Source: Streptomyces sp. LUP47B | GTDB taxonomy: Bacteria > Actinomycetota > Actinomycetes > Streptomycetales > Streptomycetaceae | Length of the DNA: 32,661 nucleotides | NCBI RefSeq assembly: GCF_001746295.1 | Contig: NZ_MJAH01000036.1 | Coordinates: 1-32,661, forward strand | Reading direction: 5' to 3' | Shown here: positions 7,574 through 16,120 of the stretch, one piece after another | How positions within the stretch are numbered: position 1 is the first letter of the stretch | How the letters are laid out: each line of letters begins with the position of its first letter | Program-made: the position numbers and the translations under genes | Notes under the pieces: generated by a model | Seen by the model: only the letters and a program-made list of their open reading frames with translations | Database searches by the model: none | What the model was told of the DNA's origin: nothing

Positions 7574-10396
7574 TCACTGGGCCACGTAGGCGCCGTACTG
7601 GTCGGCGAGGACGTTCACGGCCGCCGAGCCGCCGTTGTAGATGTCGACGTACCCGTCCGAGCCGACCGGGGGCATGATCTCGTTCGGTGTCGTCCGCCCG
7701 GTGCCGTAGTCCAGGCTCGCCGTACCCGGCCGGGTGGTTCCGTCGGCCCAGGCGGTCAGGTAGCCGCCGGTGGCGGGGCTGACGGCGGTCAGCACCAGGT
7801 CGGCGGCGGTGGTGCCGGACGACGGGATGCCGTGGACGCCGCTGAACCTGAGCTTCAGCGTCTGGTGCGCCCCTAGCTTGGCGATGCGGCCCCCGGTGCC
7901 GGTGCCGTTCCGGGTGTCGAGGATCCGGGTGGGCGTGGACGGCAGGTAGAGCGAACCGGTGCCGGTCGTGTCGGCGTAGCCGAAGACGTCGGTGACCAGC
8001 TGCACGGAGCCGCTGCTGCTGTTGTGCAGCACGACCTTGCCGTCGGCGAGTGGCACGACGGTCAGGTTCGACACCGTCTGGCTCTTGGTCCAGTACGACG
8101 TGGTGACGGCCGAGTCCGCGATGCCGTGCGAGGTGACGGTGAGCGACCCGGAAGCCTGGGCGCTCGTCGTCTGGACGTCGAGGACGACGGCCGCCGCGTC
8201 CGCCGGGACGCCGTGGGTCCCGGCGACACTGACGGTGATCGACTTTCCGGCCGCCACCGGGCCGGTGACGCCGCCCGTGCCGTTCCGTGTGTCGAGCACG
8301 CGGACGGGGGTGACGGGCGCGTAGGAGTGCCCGTGCTGGGCGTGACTGAAGATCCCGGCGGTGACGACCTTCACGCTGACGGAGGCCGCGCTGCCGTTGT
8401 AGAGGAACACGTCCCCGGCGGGGCCCGTCCTGACCGTCATGCCGTTCTCGGTGGTCTGGTGCGCGGCGAAGTTCAGAGCTGAGACGGACGGCCGTGCCGT
8501 GCCGTCCGGATAGAGGGTCAGATAGCCGCCCGCGGTGCCGCCGGTGACCGTGACCCTCAGGGCTACCGCGTCGACGCCGTTCGAATCGGTGTGCAGGGTG
8601 CTGCTGGTGAGGTCGAGGAGGCCGTGTGCCTTGACGGTGCCCTGGTAGTCGTACTCCGGCGGCGTCAGCGGCGTGTAGGAGTCGGCCGGCCGGAAGGTGG
8701 CGGTGGCGGTGGCGGTGCGCCCGAAGATGTCGGTCTGCGTCAGCGTCAGCGGGTAGCTGCGGAACGGCTCGTCGTAGTCATGCCCCGTGGCTCCCGCGGT
8801 GACCGGCACGCTGCTGGACGAGCCGTCGCCCCAGGAGATCGTGCGCGAGGCGAGCTCCCAGTTGTCCGAGTGGTCGAGCGTGAGGAAGGCGGTTCCCGCG
8901 TCGACGGTGCCCTGGGCGATGTCCGGGCTCACGGCCAATGACGTGGCCGGGGGCGTTGCCGTACCGACGGTGACCTTCGTCGTCCGGGTCGCGGTGGACC
9001 CGTTGGCGTCGGTGACGGTGACCTTCTCGGCATGGACGCCGGGGGCGGTGTAGGTGTGCGTGACGGTCCCCGAGGCGTCCGTGACGGCTGGGCTGCCGTC
9101 GCCGAAGTCCACCGAGTACGTCAGCGGCAGACCCCAGGAGCCGGCGCCGCGCGGCGTCACCGACACGCTGAGCGGGCCGATACCGCTGGACGGCGTGGCG
9201 CCGCCGGCCACGGAGAGCGTGTCCTGCCGCTCGAAGGCCCCGCGGTCGTACGTCGTGCGGGCGCCGGTGCCGGTGTCCGCTGCGAGGGGGTCGTCGACCC
9301 GGGGTGCGCCGTTCACGTCGGTGGCCGGTTCGCCCGGCGCATCGGCGTCGGCCGAGTCGATCACCGGGGAGTTCTCGTCCGTGGCGTCCGGGTATGCGTA
9401 GCCGACGTCGTCGAGGTCGTGGGCGCCCTGGCCGGTGGCCGCCGTGAAGGCGGCGACCGTGGTGTAGCCGGTGCCGCCCCAGGAGTACTCGGTCCGGCCG
9501 TTGTGGGGCGCGAAGGCGTTGTAGTCGGCGGTCACGGAGGCCGCCGAGTCGGCGGCGACGGAGAACGCGGGGGCCGTCGGGGCGAGACAGACGGTGCCGT
9601 GCCCGGTGCCCGTGAAGACGTTGTTCTCCACCGTCGCGGAGGAGCCGCCGTCGAGGGTGAGGGCCGGCCCGCATGCGTCGTCGAGGGTGTTGCCCGTCAG
9701 ATCGGCGGTGGTGCCGCTGGCCGCGATCTCGGCGTACCTGCTGCCTTCGAGCTCGTTGGTCGTCACGGTGACGTCGTGCGCGCCGGACGCGACCTGGACG
9801 GCGTTCCCGTGGCTGTCGTAGATCCGGCTGCGGGAGACGGTGACGTCCGACGAGGCGCCGTCGACGGAGACCCCGTCGGTGGCCGCGGTCGCGTCCTCGG
9901 GGCCCTGCTGGGCGATGTACAGGCCGTCGAGCACCACGTCCTGCGCGCCCTTGACGTCGACGGCGTCGGTCGTGGTGTGGTCCAGCAGGAGGTAGGAGAC
10001 GTGGACATCGTGCGCGCCCGACAGAGTGATCGTTCCGCCCAGGAGCGGCGGCGTGATCTCGGCGGTCGGGATGCCGAAGGGGTTGGAGGTGACGCCCTGG
10101 AAGGTGATCGGCGCGGAGGGAGTACCGGACCGGGTGATGGTCACCTTCCCGCCGTAGCGCGGGGGGCCGACGATGTCGACCGTCTGGCCCGGCACCACCA
10201 CGTCGGCGGCGGCCTGCACCGAGCAGAAGGGCACGTCCTGCGTGCCCGGGCCCGTGTCGCTGCACCAGTCGACGCCCCGCACGTACAACGTCCCGGGCTG
10301 CCCGGTGTCCGCCGCAGCGGCCGGCGCCCCGGCCGGAGCGCTCACGACGACCAGCGTGCTCGCGGCCAGGGCGACGAAGCGTGACGAGCCCACCAT
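7574..10396 (-). CDS. Secreted right-handed beta-helix / PKD-domain protein
   Basis: This 940-residue exported protein has a signal peptide (residues 1 to ~29, ending APAAAA). Residues ~60-400 look like a right-handed parallel beta-helix, with many short repeats of the form VTVSRSRIYDSHGNAVQV and NNVFTGTGHG. PKD-type beta-sandwich domains follow near residues 420-490 (SVDFGDGSP) and 510-560 (SWGDGSS). The C-terminal ~330 residues contain three copies of a repeat built around 'GYLT...DGT.RP' and 'Y/HN..S..V', separated by two VRVLDTRNGTG / TRILDTRNGTG motifs near residues 702 and 825. Beta-helix folds are common in polysaccharide lyases and in adhesins; no catalytic motif can be assigned. Start ATG 10396 is chosen for the signal peptide. 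GGGGGA abuts it, so the GTG at codon 2 may be the true start. Confidence 0.82.
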   Translation of the reverse strand: MVGSSRFVALAASTLVVVSAPAGAPAAAADTGQPGTLYVRGVDWCSDTGPGTQDVPFCSVQAAADVVVPGQTVDIVGPPRYGGKVTITRSGTPSAPITFQGVTSNPFGIPTAEITPPLLGGTITLSGAHDVHVSYLLLDHTTTDAVDVKGAQDVVLDGLYIAQQGPEDATAATDGVSVDGASSDVTVSRSRIYDSHGNAVQVASGAHDVTVTTNELEGSRYAEIAASGTTADLTGNTLDDACGPALTLDGGSSATVENNVFTGTGHGTVCLAPTAPAFSVAADSAASVTADYNAFAPHNGRTEYSWGGTGYTTVAAFTAATGQGAHDLDDVGYAYPDATDENSPVIDSADADAPGEPATDVNGAPRVDDPLAADTGTGARTTYDRGAFERQDTLSVAGGATPSSGIGPLSVSVTPRGAGSWGLPLTYSVDFGDGSPAVTDASGTVTHTYTAPGVHAEKVTVTDANGSTATRTTKVTVGTATPPATSLAVSPDIAQGTVDAGTAFLTLDHSDNWELASRTISWGDGSSSSVPVTAGATGHDYDEPFRSYPLTLTQTDIFGRTATATATFRPADSYTPLTPPEYDYQGTVKAHGLLDLTSSTLHTDSNGVDAVALRVTVTGGTAGGYLTLYPDGTARPSVSALNFAAHQTTENGMTVRTGPAGDVFLYNGSAASVSVKVVTAGIFSHAQHGHSYAPVTPVRVLDTRNGTGGVTGPVAAGKSITVSVAGTHGVPADAAAVVLDVQTTSAQASGSLTVTSHGIADSAVTTSYWTKSQTVSNLTVVPLADGKVVLHNSSSGSVQLVTDVFGYADTTGTGSLYLPSTPTRILDTRNGTGTGGRIAKLGAHQTLKLRFSGVHGIPSSGTTAADLVLTAVSPATGGYLTAWADGTTRPGTASLDYGTGRTTPNEIMPPVGSDGYVDIYNGGSAAVNVLADQYGAYVAQ

Positions 10397-10684
10397 TCCC
10401 CCAACAGATCGGATGTCCTGGCGCGCAGTCTGGCACCGGCACCACAAAGAGGGGGTCTTGCGTTGCCCTTGATCCTCTATCCGCTTGAACGTGTTTCGGT
10501 CAGGCCGCCCCTGGCACGAAATGCCGACCATCAGCTGCCCGGCCGCCGCATCCACACCGGACGACGGCTGGCTTGATGCCCTGCGGCAACTACGGCTCCG
10601 GCCTGGCCCACTGGCTGTTCGTCAGATCACGACACCCCACAAGACCTGATCACCCACGACCAAGATCCATTTTCGCGACGGGCC

Positions 10685-11665
<981 letters not shown>

Positions 11666-11798
11666 GTACGGCCGTCCCCTCTTCGGTTGACCCGTTTCCG
11701 CGTATCAGTCAACCAGGCGGGCGAGGCCGACAGGTGGCGCTGTGGTGACCGCGAGTGAATGCCGGGACACGCGGTGCCGGAACCGATCTCGGCAAGTG

Positions 11799-12275
11799 TC
11801 AGACCTCTTCGGAAAGTTCGGCGTGCACCGCCGCGTCCAGGGACGAGGTGAGCTGGTCCAGGCGCGCCCGCAGGTCGCGGATCTCGTCCATGTCGAAGCT
11901 GGTCGCCGAGGCGATCCGGCGCGGCACCTGCACCGCGCGCTCGCGCAGGGCGACGCCCTGCTCGGTGAGCCGCACGTCCACCGAGCGCTCGTCACGGGCA
12001 CTGCGCTCGCGCCGGACCAGGCCGGCCGTCTCCAGGCGCTTGAGGAGCGGGGACAGGGTGCCCGAGTCGAGCCGCAGGTGCTCGCCGAGCTTCTTGACGG
12101 GCAGGTCGCCGTGCTCCCACAGCACCAGCATCACCAGGTACTGCGGGTAGGTGATCCCCAGATCCTTGAGGATCACGCGGTAGACGCTGCCGAAGGCGCG
12201 TGAGGCCGCGTTCAGGGAGAAGCAGATCTGCTGGTCGAGGCGGAGCCAGTCGGTGGCGGTCGGTGGCGTGGTCAT
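11799..12275 (-). CDS. ohrR: MarR-family organic-peroxide repressor (OhrR)
   Basis: This 158-residue winged-helix repressor senses organic hydroperoxides by oxidation of one N-terminal cysteine. The signature DQQICFSLNAASRAF carries that residue at Cys18. A winged-helix follows (KKLGEHLRLDSGTLSPLLKRLE, then VRRERSARDERSVDVRLTEQG). No other cysteine is present, which matches the one-Cys class of OhrR that needs a small thiol for full oxidation. ATG 12275 is preferred because OhrR proteins start close before this point. An in-frame ATG at 12302 would add nine residues but would sit almost on the operator. It is divergent from ohr, the standard arrangement. Confidence 0.9.
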   Translation of the reverse strand: MTTPPTATDWLRLDQQICFSLNAASRAFGSVYRVILKDLGITYPQYLVMLVLWEHGDLPVKKLGEHLRLDSGTLSPLLKRLETAGLVRRERSARDERSVDVRLTEQGVALRERAVQVPRRIASATSFDMDEIRDLRARLDQLTSSLDAAVHAELSEEV

Positions 12276-12304
12276 GTGCCCAGGATAGCTCTTGCGGGCC
12301 ATTT

Positions 12305-12327
12305 AGTTGTACACAACTGAATTGTGT
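12305..12327. promoter_or_regulatory. OhrR-type operator between ohrR and ohr
   Basis: Two overlapping inverted repeats are visible: AGTTGT-AC-ACAACT (12305-12318) and ACACAA-CTGAA-TTGTGT (12311-12327). The inner ACAACTGAATTGT is close to the ACAATT-N-AATTGT core recognised by OhrR proteins. It lies 30 bp upstream of the ohrR start and about 75 bp upstream of ohr, where it could silence both promoters. Confidence 0.75.
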
Positions 12328-12342
12328 GCTCTACTTGTGATC

Positions 12343-12370
12343 GTGAGGCGGCGCGGAAAAGCCGCCTCAC
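12343..12370 (+). promoter_or_regulatory. 10-bp perfect hairpin in the ohr 5' leader
   Basis: GTGAGGCGGC (12343-12352) pairs with GCCGCCTCAC (12361-12370) around an 8-nt loop GCGGAAAA. It lies between the operator and the ohr ribosome binding site (GAGAGGG, 12384-12390). With no T-tract and an adjacent start codon it is more likely an mRNA-stability or leader element than a terminator. Confidence 0.5.
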
Positions 12371-12400
12371 CGACGAGAACTTCGAGAGGGATGGTCTTTC

Positions 12401-12814
12401 ATGGACGCGCTCTACACCGCTGTCGCCACCGCCACCCACGGCCGCGACGGCCGGGCCTACACGAACGACGGCAAGATCGACGTCGCGCTGGCCCCGCCGG
12501 TGGAGCTGGGCGGCAACGGACAGGGCACCAACCCGGAGCAGCTGTTCGCCGCCGGTTACGCCGCCTGTTTCGGCAGCGCCCTCGGTGTCGTCGGCCGTCA
12601 GGCCAAGGTGGACGTCAGCGACGCCGCAGTCACCGCCGAGGTCGGCATAGGCAAGCAGGGCGAGGGCTTCGGCCTCAAGGTCGCCCTCCGTGTCGAGCTG
12701 CCCGACTCCGTGGACGCGGAGACCGGCCGCAAGCTCGTCGAGCAGGCCCACCAGGTCTGCCCCTACTCCAACGCCACCCGCGGCAACATCGAGGTCGACC
12801 TCGTCATCGAGTAG
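12401..12814 (+). CDS. ohr: Organic hydroperoxide reductase (Ohr, OsmC superfamily)
   Basis: Ohr reduces organic and lipid hydroperoxides to alcohols through a reactive dithiol recycled by lipoylated partners. The 137-residue protein has the two catalytic cysteines at Cys56 (GYAACFGSAL) and Cys120 (HQVCPYSNATRGN), with Arg18 and Glu46 placed as in characterised Ohr active sites. Length is standard. ATG 12401 has GAGAGGG at 12384-12390. Control by the divergent OhrR is expected from the operator between them. The gene pair is self-contained and does not depend on its neighbours. Confidence 0.93.
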   Translation: MDALYTAVATATHGRDGRAYTNDGKIDVALAPPVELGGNGQGTNPEQLFAAGYAACFGSALGVVGRQAKVDVSDAAVTAEVGIGKQGEGFGLKVALRVELPDSVDAETGRKLVEQAHQVCPYSNATRGNIEVDLVIE

Positions 12815-13030
12815 ATCCGCGGACCCGACCTCCCGGGACGGCGGTACCGACCACGGCGGCCGGCCGTCGCACGGGGGGGCGGACGAGGGCTTGCCCGCGC
12901 GGAGGGTCGGCGCCTCGGTCGGGCCCGCGCGGAGGAGCGTTCCGGGTCGAGGGCGGCCCGCGCGGAGGAGCGTTCCCAGCCGGGGCAACCCGCGCGGGAG
13001 GCCGTAACCGCTCGGGGCTAACCTGCGCGG

Positions 13031-13150
13031 ATGGTCGGCGGCTTGGTCCGGCCCGCGCGGAGGAGCGTTCCAGGTCAGGGGCGATCCGCACGGAGGGGCG
13101 TTCCCAGCCGGGAGCGACCCGCGCGGGAGGCCGTAACCGCTCGGGGCTAA
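13031..13150 (+). CDS. Possible 39-residue leader ORF created by the tandem duplication
   Basis: The first copy of the duplicated start region has ATG at 13031, spaced exactly as the real start at 13160. It opens a 39-codon Arg/Pro-rich frame ending in TAA at 13148-13150, nine bases before the next ATG and in the same phase. Whether it is translated is unknown. Low complexity argues against a folded product, but its position would allow translational coupling. Confidence 0.25.
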   Translation: MVGGLVRPARRSVPGQGRSARRGVPSRERPAREAVTARG

Positions 13151-13153
13151 CCT
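13148..13153 (+). promoter_or_regulatory. Possible -10 element TAACCT for a leaderless transcript
   Basis: TAACCT fits the Streptomyces TAnnnT -10 pattern and ends six bases before the ATG at 13160, the geometry of a leaderless mRNA. No ribosome binding site is evident, which supports this. No clear -35 is seen. The same hexamer occurs at 13019-13024 before the ATG at 13031. Confidence 0.35.
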
Positions 13154-13159
13154 GCGCGG

Positions 13160-14092
13160 ATGGTCGTTCGCGCAGAGCGCGCCCTGGGCGCTGTCATCGG
13201 TTCCGCCGTGGGAGACGCGCTGGGCGCACCCTTCGAGTTCGGGCCCGAGGGCGCCTTCTCGGACCGCTTTCCGGAGCCGGGGCACGGCAGCGAGATGGGC
13301 GGAGGCGGCGGCTGGGACCCGGGCGAGGCGACCGACGACACACAGATGGCGGTGCTGGTCGCCGAGTCCCTGCTGGAGTGCGGCGGGCTCGAACTCCCCG
13401 ACATCTTCCGGCGGTTCCAGCGGTGGGCGGCAGCGGAGCCGAAGGACATCGGCCTCCAGACCGAGGCCGTGCTGAGCAGCGGCGACCCTTGGGACACCGC
13501 CGCCGCACTCCACTTCCAGGTGAACCAGCGAGCCGCTGGGAACGGAGCGCTGATGCGCGCGGCCCCCTCCGCCGTGCACTTCGCTCCTCAGGGCCGCGAA
13601 GCCACCATGGACGCCGCCCGCCGGCTCGCCGCCCTCACGCACGGCGACCGGGCGGCCTGGGAGGGCACGGCCGTCTTCCACGAGCTGATCCGGGTGGCCC
13701 TCGCCGGCGACGACCCGCTGGACGCCCTGGAGGCCACCCTCGATGCGGTCCACCCGGAGCACCGCCCGCGCTACGCCACCGTCCTGGCCACCGATTGGCA
13801 CCCCGACCAGGCCACGGAGTTCAACGGCGCCGTATGGCCCTGCCTGGGCTCCGCGGTCTGGGCCCTGCGCACGACGACCTCATACGAGACGGCCGTACGC
13901 GCCGCGATCGACCTGGGCGGCGACACGGACACGGTGGCAGCGGTGACAGGTGGCCTGGCCGGAACGGTGTACGGCCTCGCGGCCGTCCCGGAACGCTGGA
14001 CAGCACCCCTGCACGTACCACTGCCGGGCTTCGCCAACCGGGTCCTGAGGACGTCCGACTTGGCGAACCTCACCCATCGCCTCACCGGCTGA
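13160..14092 (+). CDS. ADP-ribosylglycohydrolase (DraG/ARH family)
   Basis: The 310-residue all-helical enzyme should hydrolyse an ADP-ribosyl bond on protein, nucleic acid or small molecule using two metal ions. It shows the family metal ligands: GSAVGDALG with Asp19, EATDDTQM with Asp59-Asp60 and Thr58/Thr61, and DLGGDTDT with Asp251, Asp255 and Asp257. GNGALMRAAP, a conserved substrate-loop element, is also present. Length is typical. The preferred ATG at 13160 immediately follows the tandem duplication and has no convincing ribosome binding site. No ADP-ribosyltransferase or macrodomain gene is nearby, so its substrate cannot be guessed from context. Confidence 0.9.
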   Translation: MVVRAERALGAVIGSAVGDALGAPFEFGPEGAFSDRFPEPGHGSEMGGGGGWDPGEATDDTQMAVLVAESLLECGGLELPDIFRRFQRWAAAEPKDIGLQTEAVLSSGDPWDTAAALHFQVNQRAAGNGALMRAAPSAVHFAPQGREATMDAARRLAALTHGDRAAWEGTAVFHELIRVALAGDDPLDALEATLDAVHPEHRPRYATVLATDWHPDQATEFNGAVWPCLGSAVWALRTTTSYETAVRAAIDLGGDTDTVAAVTGGLAGTVYGLAAVPERWTAPLHVPLPGFANRVLRTSDLANLTHRLTG

Positions 14093-14111
14093 CAGAAGCG
14101 TCGGAGGAGCG

Positions 14112-14139
14112 ACGGGGCCGGTCCGATACGCGGCCCCGT
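14112..14139. terminator. Stem-loop terminator between ADP-ribosylglycohydrolase and TetR genes
   Basis: ACGGGGCCG (14112-14120) and CGGCCCCGT (14131-14139) form a 9-bp perfect stem around a 10-nt loop, 20 bp after the stop. It lies between convergent genes and may act on both strands. A GGCGTTCGGGCGGC motif then occurs twice (14175-14188, 14191-14204). Confidence 0.65.
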
Positions 14140-14283
14140 GCAGGCGGCCGCGCGGTGAGCGGGTCGGGCGGTAGGGCGTTCGGGCGGCACGGCGTTCGGG
14201 CGGCGGCCGGATCCTGGGGTTCGCCCCGGAACTCCTCGCCGTGCACACGGCGCAATACACCCGCCACAGTGGCTGAGGCCGGC

Positions 14284-14910
14284 TCAGAGCGCCTTCAGCG
14301 CCTCCGTCGTCGCCCGCGCCAGTGCCGCGAGATATCCCTTCGGCAGCTTCGGGCTGCGGATCACCACGGAGCGCCAGTACAGGGGGCCGGAGATCAGGTC
14401 CAGGGCCAGCTCGTCGTTGAAGCCCGTGCGGAGCTCCCCGCGCTGTTCCGCCGCCGTGATGATCTTGCTGGCGACGCCCTCCTGGCCCTTCTGCAACGCG
14501 TTCTGCAGGGCCTCGGCGATCTCCGGGTTGCGGGCCGCCTCGGCCTGCAGGTCCGGGATGACCTGCGAGGCCACCGGGTGGCGCAGCGCCCGGGACGTCA
14601 CCTCGTACAGCATCCGCAGGTCGTCCTCCAGCGAGCCCGTGTCCGGCACCGGCAGGCCCATCACCGCGATCTCCGAGACGACGTCGAGGACCAGGTGCAG
14701 CTTGGAACGCCAGCGGCGGTAGACCGCGGTCTTGCCGACGCCCGCGCGGCGCGCGATGCCCTCGATCGACATCCGTGCGTAGCCGGCGGCCGCGAGCTCC
14801 TCGAAGACGGCCGCCCGGATGGCTTCCGTCACATCCTCACGGAGTACGGCGGCTCCTGCCGGGGCACGGCGGCGCGGACGGGTCGGCGGCGCGTCGGCGT
14901 TGGTCGTCAT
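14284..14910 (-). CDS. TetR/AcrR-family repressor
   Basis: This 208-residue regulator has an Arg/Pro/Ala-rich N-terminal arm (residues 1-20). A TetR helix-turn-helix follows at about residues 26-71, containing ARMSIEGIARRAGVGKTAVYRRWRSK-type sequence split across ARMSIEGIARR and GVGKTAVYRRW. The C-terminal ligand-binding/dimer domain has the TetR_C-like ending PKLPKGYLAALARATTEAL. ATG 14910 is favoured. TATGCT at 14918-14923 on the coding strand lies seven bases upstream, suggesting a leaderless transcript. It is divergent from the TagGH-type exporter, with five repeated sites between them, so autoregulation and control of the exporter are likely (inference). The ligand is unknown. Confidence 0.88.
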   Translation of the reverse strand: MTTNADAPPTRPRRRAPAGAAVLREDVTEAIRAAVFEELAAAGYARMSIEGIARRAGVGKTAVYRRWRSKLHLVLDVVSEIAVMGLPVPDTGSLEDDLRMLYEVTSRALRHPVASQVIPDLQAEAARNPEIAEALQNALQKGQEGVASKIITAAEQRGELRTGFNDELALDLISGPLYWRSVVIRSPKLPKGYLAALARATTEALKAL

Positions 14911-14930
14911 GCGGACCAGCATAGGGCGTA

Positions 14931-15105
14931 GCGACGAAACGGTCCCGTCCCGACGCGCGTCGGCGCGACGAGACAGGTGCGTCCCGACGTGGCGCGTTAC
15001 GACGATACGGTTACGTTCCATCGTCATCCGTCACGACGAAACGGTTGCGTTCCGACGCTCACTCGTCCTACGCTCACGTTGCGACGATACGGTCCCGTCC
15101 CGACG
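14931..15105. promoter_or_regulatory. Array of five 25-bp repeats, candidate TetR operators
   Basis: Near-identical 25-bp elements lie at 14931-14955, 14965-14989, 14999-15023, 15033-15057 and 15081-15105. The first four start exactly 34 bp apart; the fifth is 48 bp on. The shared core reads ACGANACGGTNNCGTYCC and has imperfect dyad symmetry (ACGG/CCGT in copies 1 and 5, AACG/CGTT in copy 4). The array fills the divergent gap between the TetR gene and the polymer exporter. A possible rightward promoter, TTGCGT (15045-15050) with TACGCT (15069-15074), overlaps copy 4 and the longer spacer. Confidence 0.75.
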
Positions 15106-15112
15106 TAAGAGA

Positions 15113-15128
15113 ACGTGAAGAGTCACGT
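15113..15128. promoter_or_regulatory. 16-bp inverted repeat ACGTGA-AGAG-TCACGT
   Basis: A perfect 6-bp dyad with a 4-nt centre lies just beyond the last array copy and 75 bp before the exporter start. It differs in sequence from the array, so it may bind another protein or form a short hairpin in the leader. Confidence 0.4.
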
Positions 15129-15202
15129 AAGGAAACATCGGGTGACGGCCACGTCGACCGCACGCGCACCACCCCCACACCCCCCGAGCGAAAGCAGCGG
15201 AT

Positions 15203-16120
15203 GTGAGCCAGGTCCTCGACACACCGCCCCCGACAGCGCCCCCGGCCGACGACGACCTCGCGGCCCTGGCCGCCCGGCACGGCCTCGCGGTCAGCGGCGC
15301 CCGTCCCTCGCTGACGGAGTACGTCCGCCAGTTGTGGGCTCGGCGCCACTTCATCACCGCGTTCTCGACCGCCAAGCTCACCGCGCAGTACAGCCAGGCG
15401 AAGCTGGGCCAGGTCTGGCAGGTCATGACCCCGCTGCTGAACGCGGCGGTGTACTACTTCATCTTCGGCGTGCTGCTGGGCACCAAGAGGAACGTGCCGG
15501 ACTACGTGCCGTTCCTGGTCACGGGCGTGTTCATCTGGACGTTCACGCAGAGCTCGATCATGGCGGGCACCCGCGCGATCTCCGGCAACCTGGGCCTCGT
15601 GCGCGCCCTGCACTTCCCGCGGGCCGCGCTGCCGATCTCGTTCGCCCTCCAGCAGCTCCAGCAGCTGCTCTTCTCGATGGCCGCCCTGGTCGTCATCCTG
15701 CTCTGCTTCGGGGTGCCGATCGCCGCGTCCTGGCTGCTGGCGATCCCTGCGCTGGTCCTGCAGTCCACGTTCAACGCGGGCGTCTCGATGATCATGGCGC
15801 GGATGGGCGCCAAGACGCCGGACATCGCGCAGCTGATGCCGTTCGTGCTGCGCACCTGGATGTACGTCTCCGGCGTGATGTGGAGCATCGACAAGCTGGC
15901 CAAGGGGCACCACGACTGGCCGTCCTGGGTGGTCCCCGTCCTCCAGGCCAACCCGGCCGCCGTCTACATCGACCTGATGCGCTACTCCCTGATCGACAGC
16001 TTCCACGCGAGCCAGCTGCCGCACCACGTGTGGGCGCTCGCGGTGGGCTGGGCGCTGGTCGCCGGCGTCGGCGGCTTCATCTACTTCTGGAAGGCTGAGG
16101 AGACGTACGGCCGTGGCTGA
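15203..16120 (+). CDS. ABC-2 polysaccharide/teichoic acid export permease (TagG-like)
   Basis: This 305-residue membrane subunit exports a lipid-linked cell-surface polymer. After a ~50-residue cytoplasmic arm come RHFITAFSTAKLTAQYSQAKLGQVWQVM-like sequence and six hydrophobic segments (about residues 72-95, 108-125, 150-185, 190-206, 215-232 and 275-300). This is the ABC-2 layout of TagG, Wzm and RfbA-type exporters. GTG 15203 is used; the ATG two bases earlier is immediately stopped. The ribosome binding site is weak. Its stop overlaps the ATPase start by 8 bp, so the two subunits are made together. The TetR site array lies directly upstream. Confidence 0.9.
   Translation: MSQVLDTPPPTAPPADDDLAALAARHGLAVSGARPSLTEYVRQLWARRHFITAFSTAKLTAQYSQAKLGQVWQVMTPLLNAAVYYFIFGVLLGTKRNVPDYVPFLVTGVFIWTFTQSSIMAGTRAISGNLGLVRALHFPRAALPISFALQQLQQLLFSMAALVVILLCFGVPIAASWLLAIPALVLQSTFNAGVSMIMARMGAKTPDIAQLMPFVLRTWMYVSGVMWSIDKLAKGHHDWPSWVVPVLQANPAAVYIDLMRYSLIDSFHASQLPHHVWALAVGWALVAGVGGFIYFWKAEETYGRG

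Larger units (their letters stand above)
12894..13166. repeat. Two tandem ~128-bp units plus partial third, upstream of the ADP-ribosylglycohydrolase gene
   Basis: Unit 1 is 12894-13021 and unit 2 is 13022-13150; a partial third unit (13151-13166) merges into the next gene. Segments 12988-13037 and 13117-13166 are identical over 50 bp. Each unit also contains two internal copies of a GCGCGGAGGAGCGTTCC-like motif (near 12927, 12960, 13055 and a diverged copy near 13088). The identical segment includes TAACCT, then GCGCGG, then ATG, so the start region of the downstream gene is itself duplicated at 13031. This repeat fills most of the 345-bp gap between ohr and that gene. Confidence 0.85.

Noticed and set aside
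10556..10684. Insertion-sequence remnant downstream of galE
   Set aside because: The segment is somewhat richer in AT than its surroundings, but I saw no terminal inverted repeats, target duplication or transposase motif.
12307..14931. An 874-codon plus-strand frame spanning ohr, the repeats and the ADP-ribosylglycohydrolase
   Set aside because: It crosses two real genes in the wrong frame and reads as Arg/Gly/Pro low complexity.
14931..15105. CRISPR array
   Set aside because: Repeats are regularly spaced but the spacers are only 9 bp (one is 23 bp), the repeats vary, and no cas genes are present. An operator array fits better.
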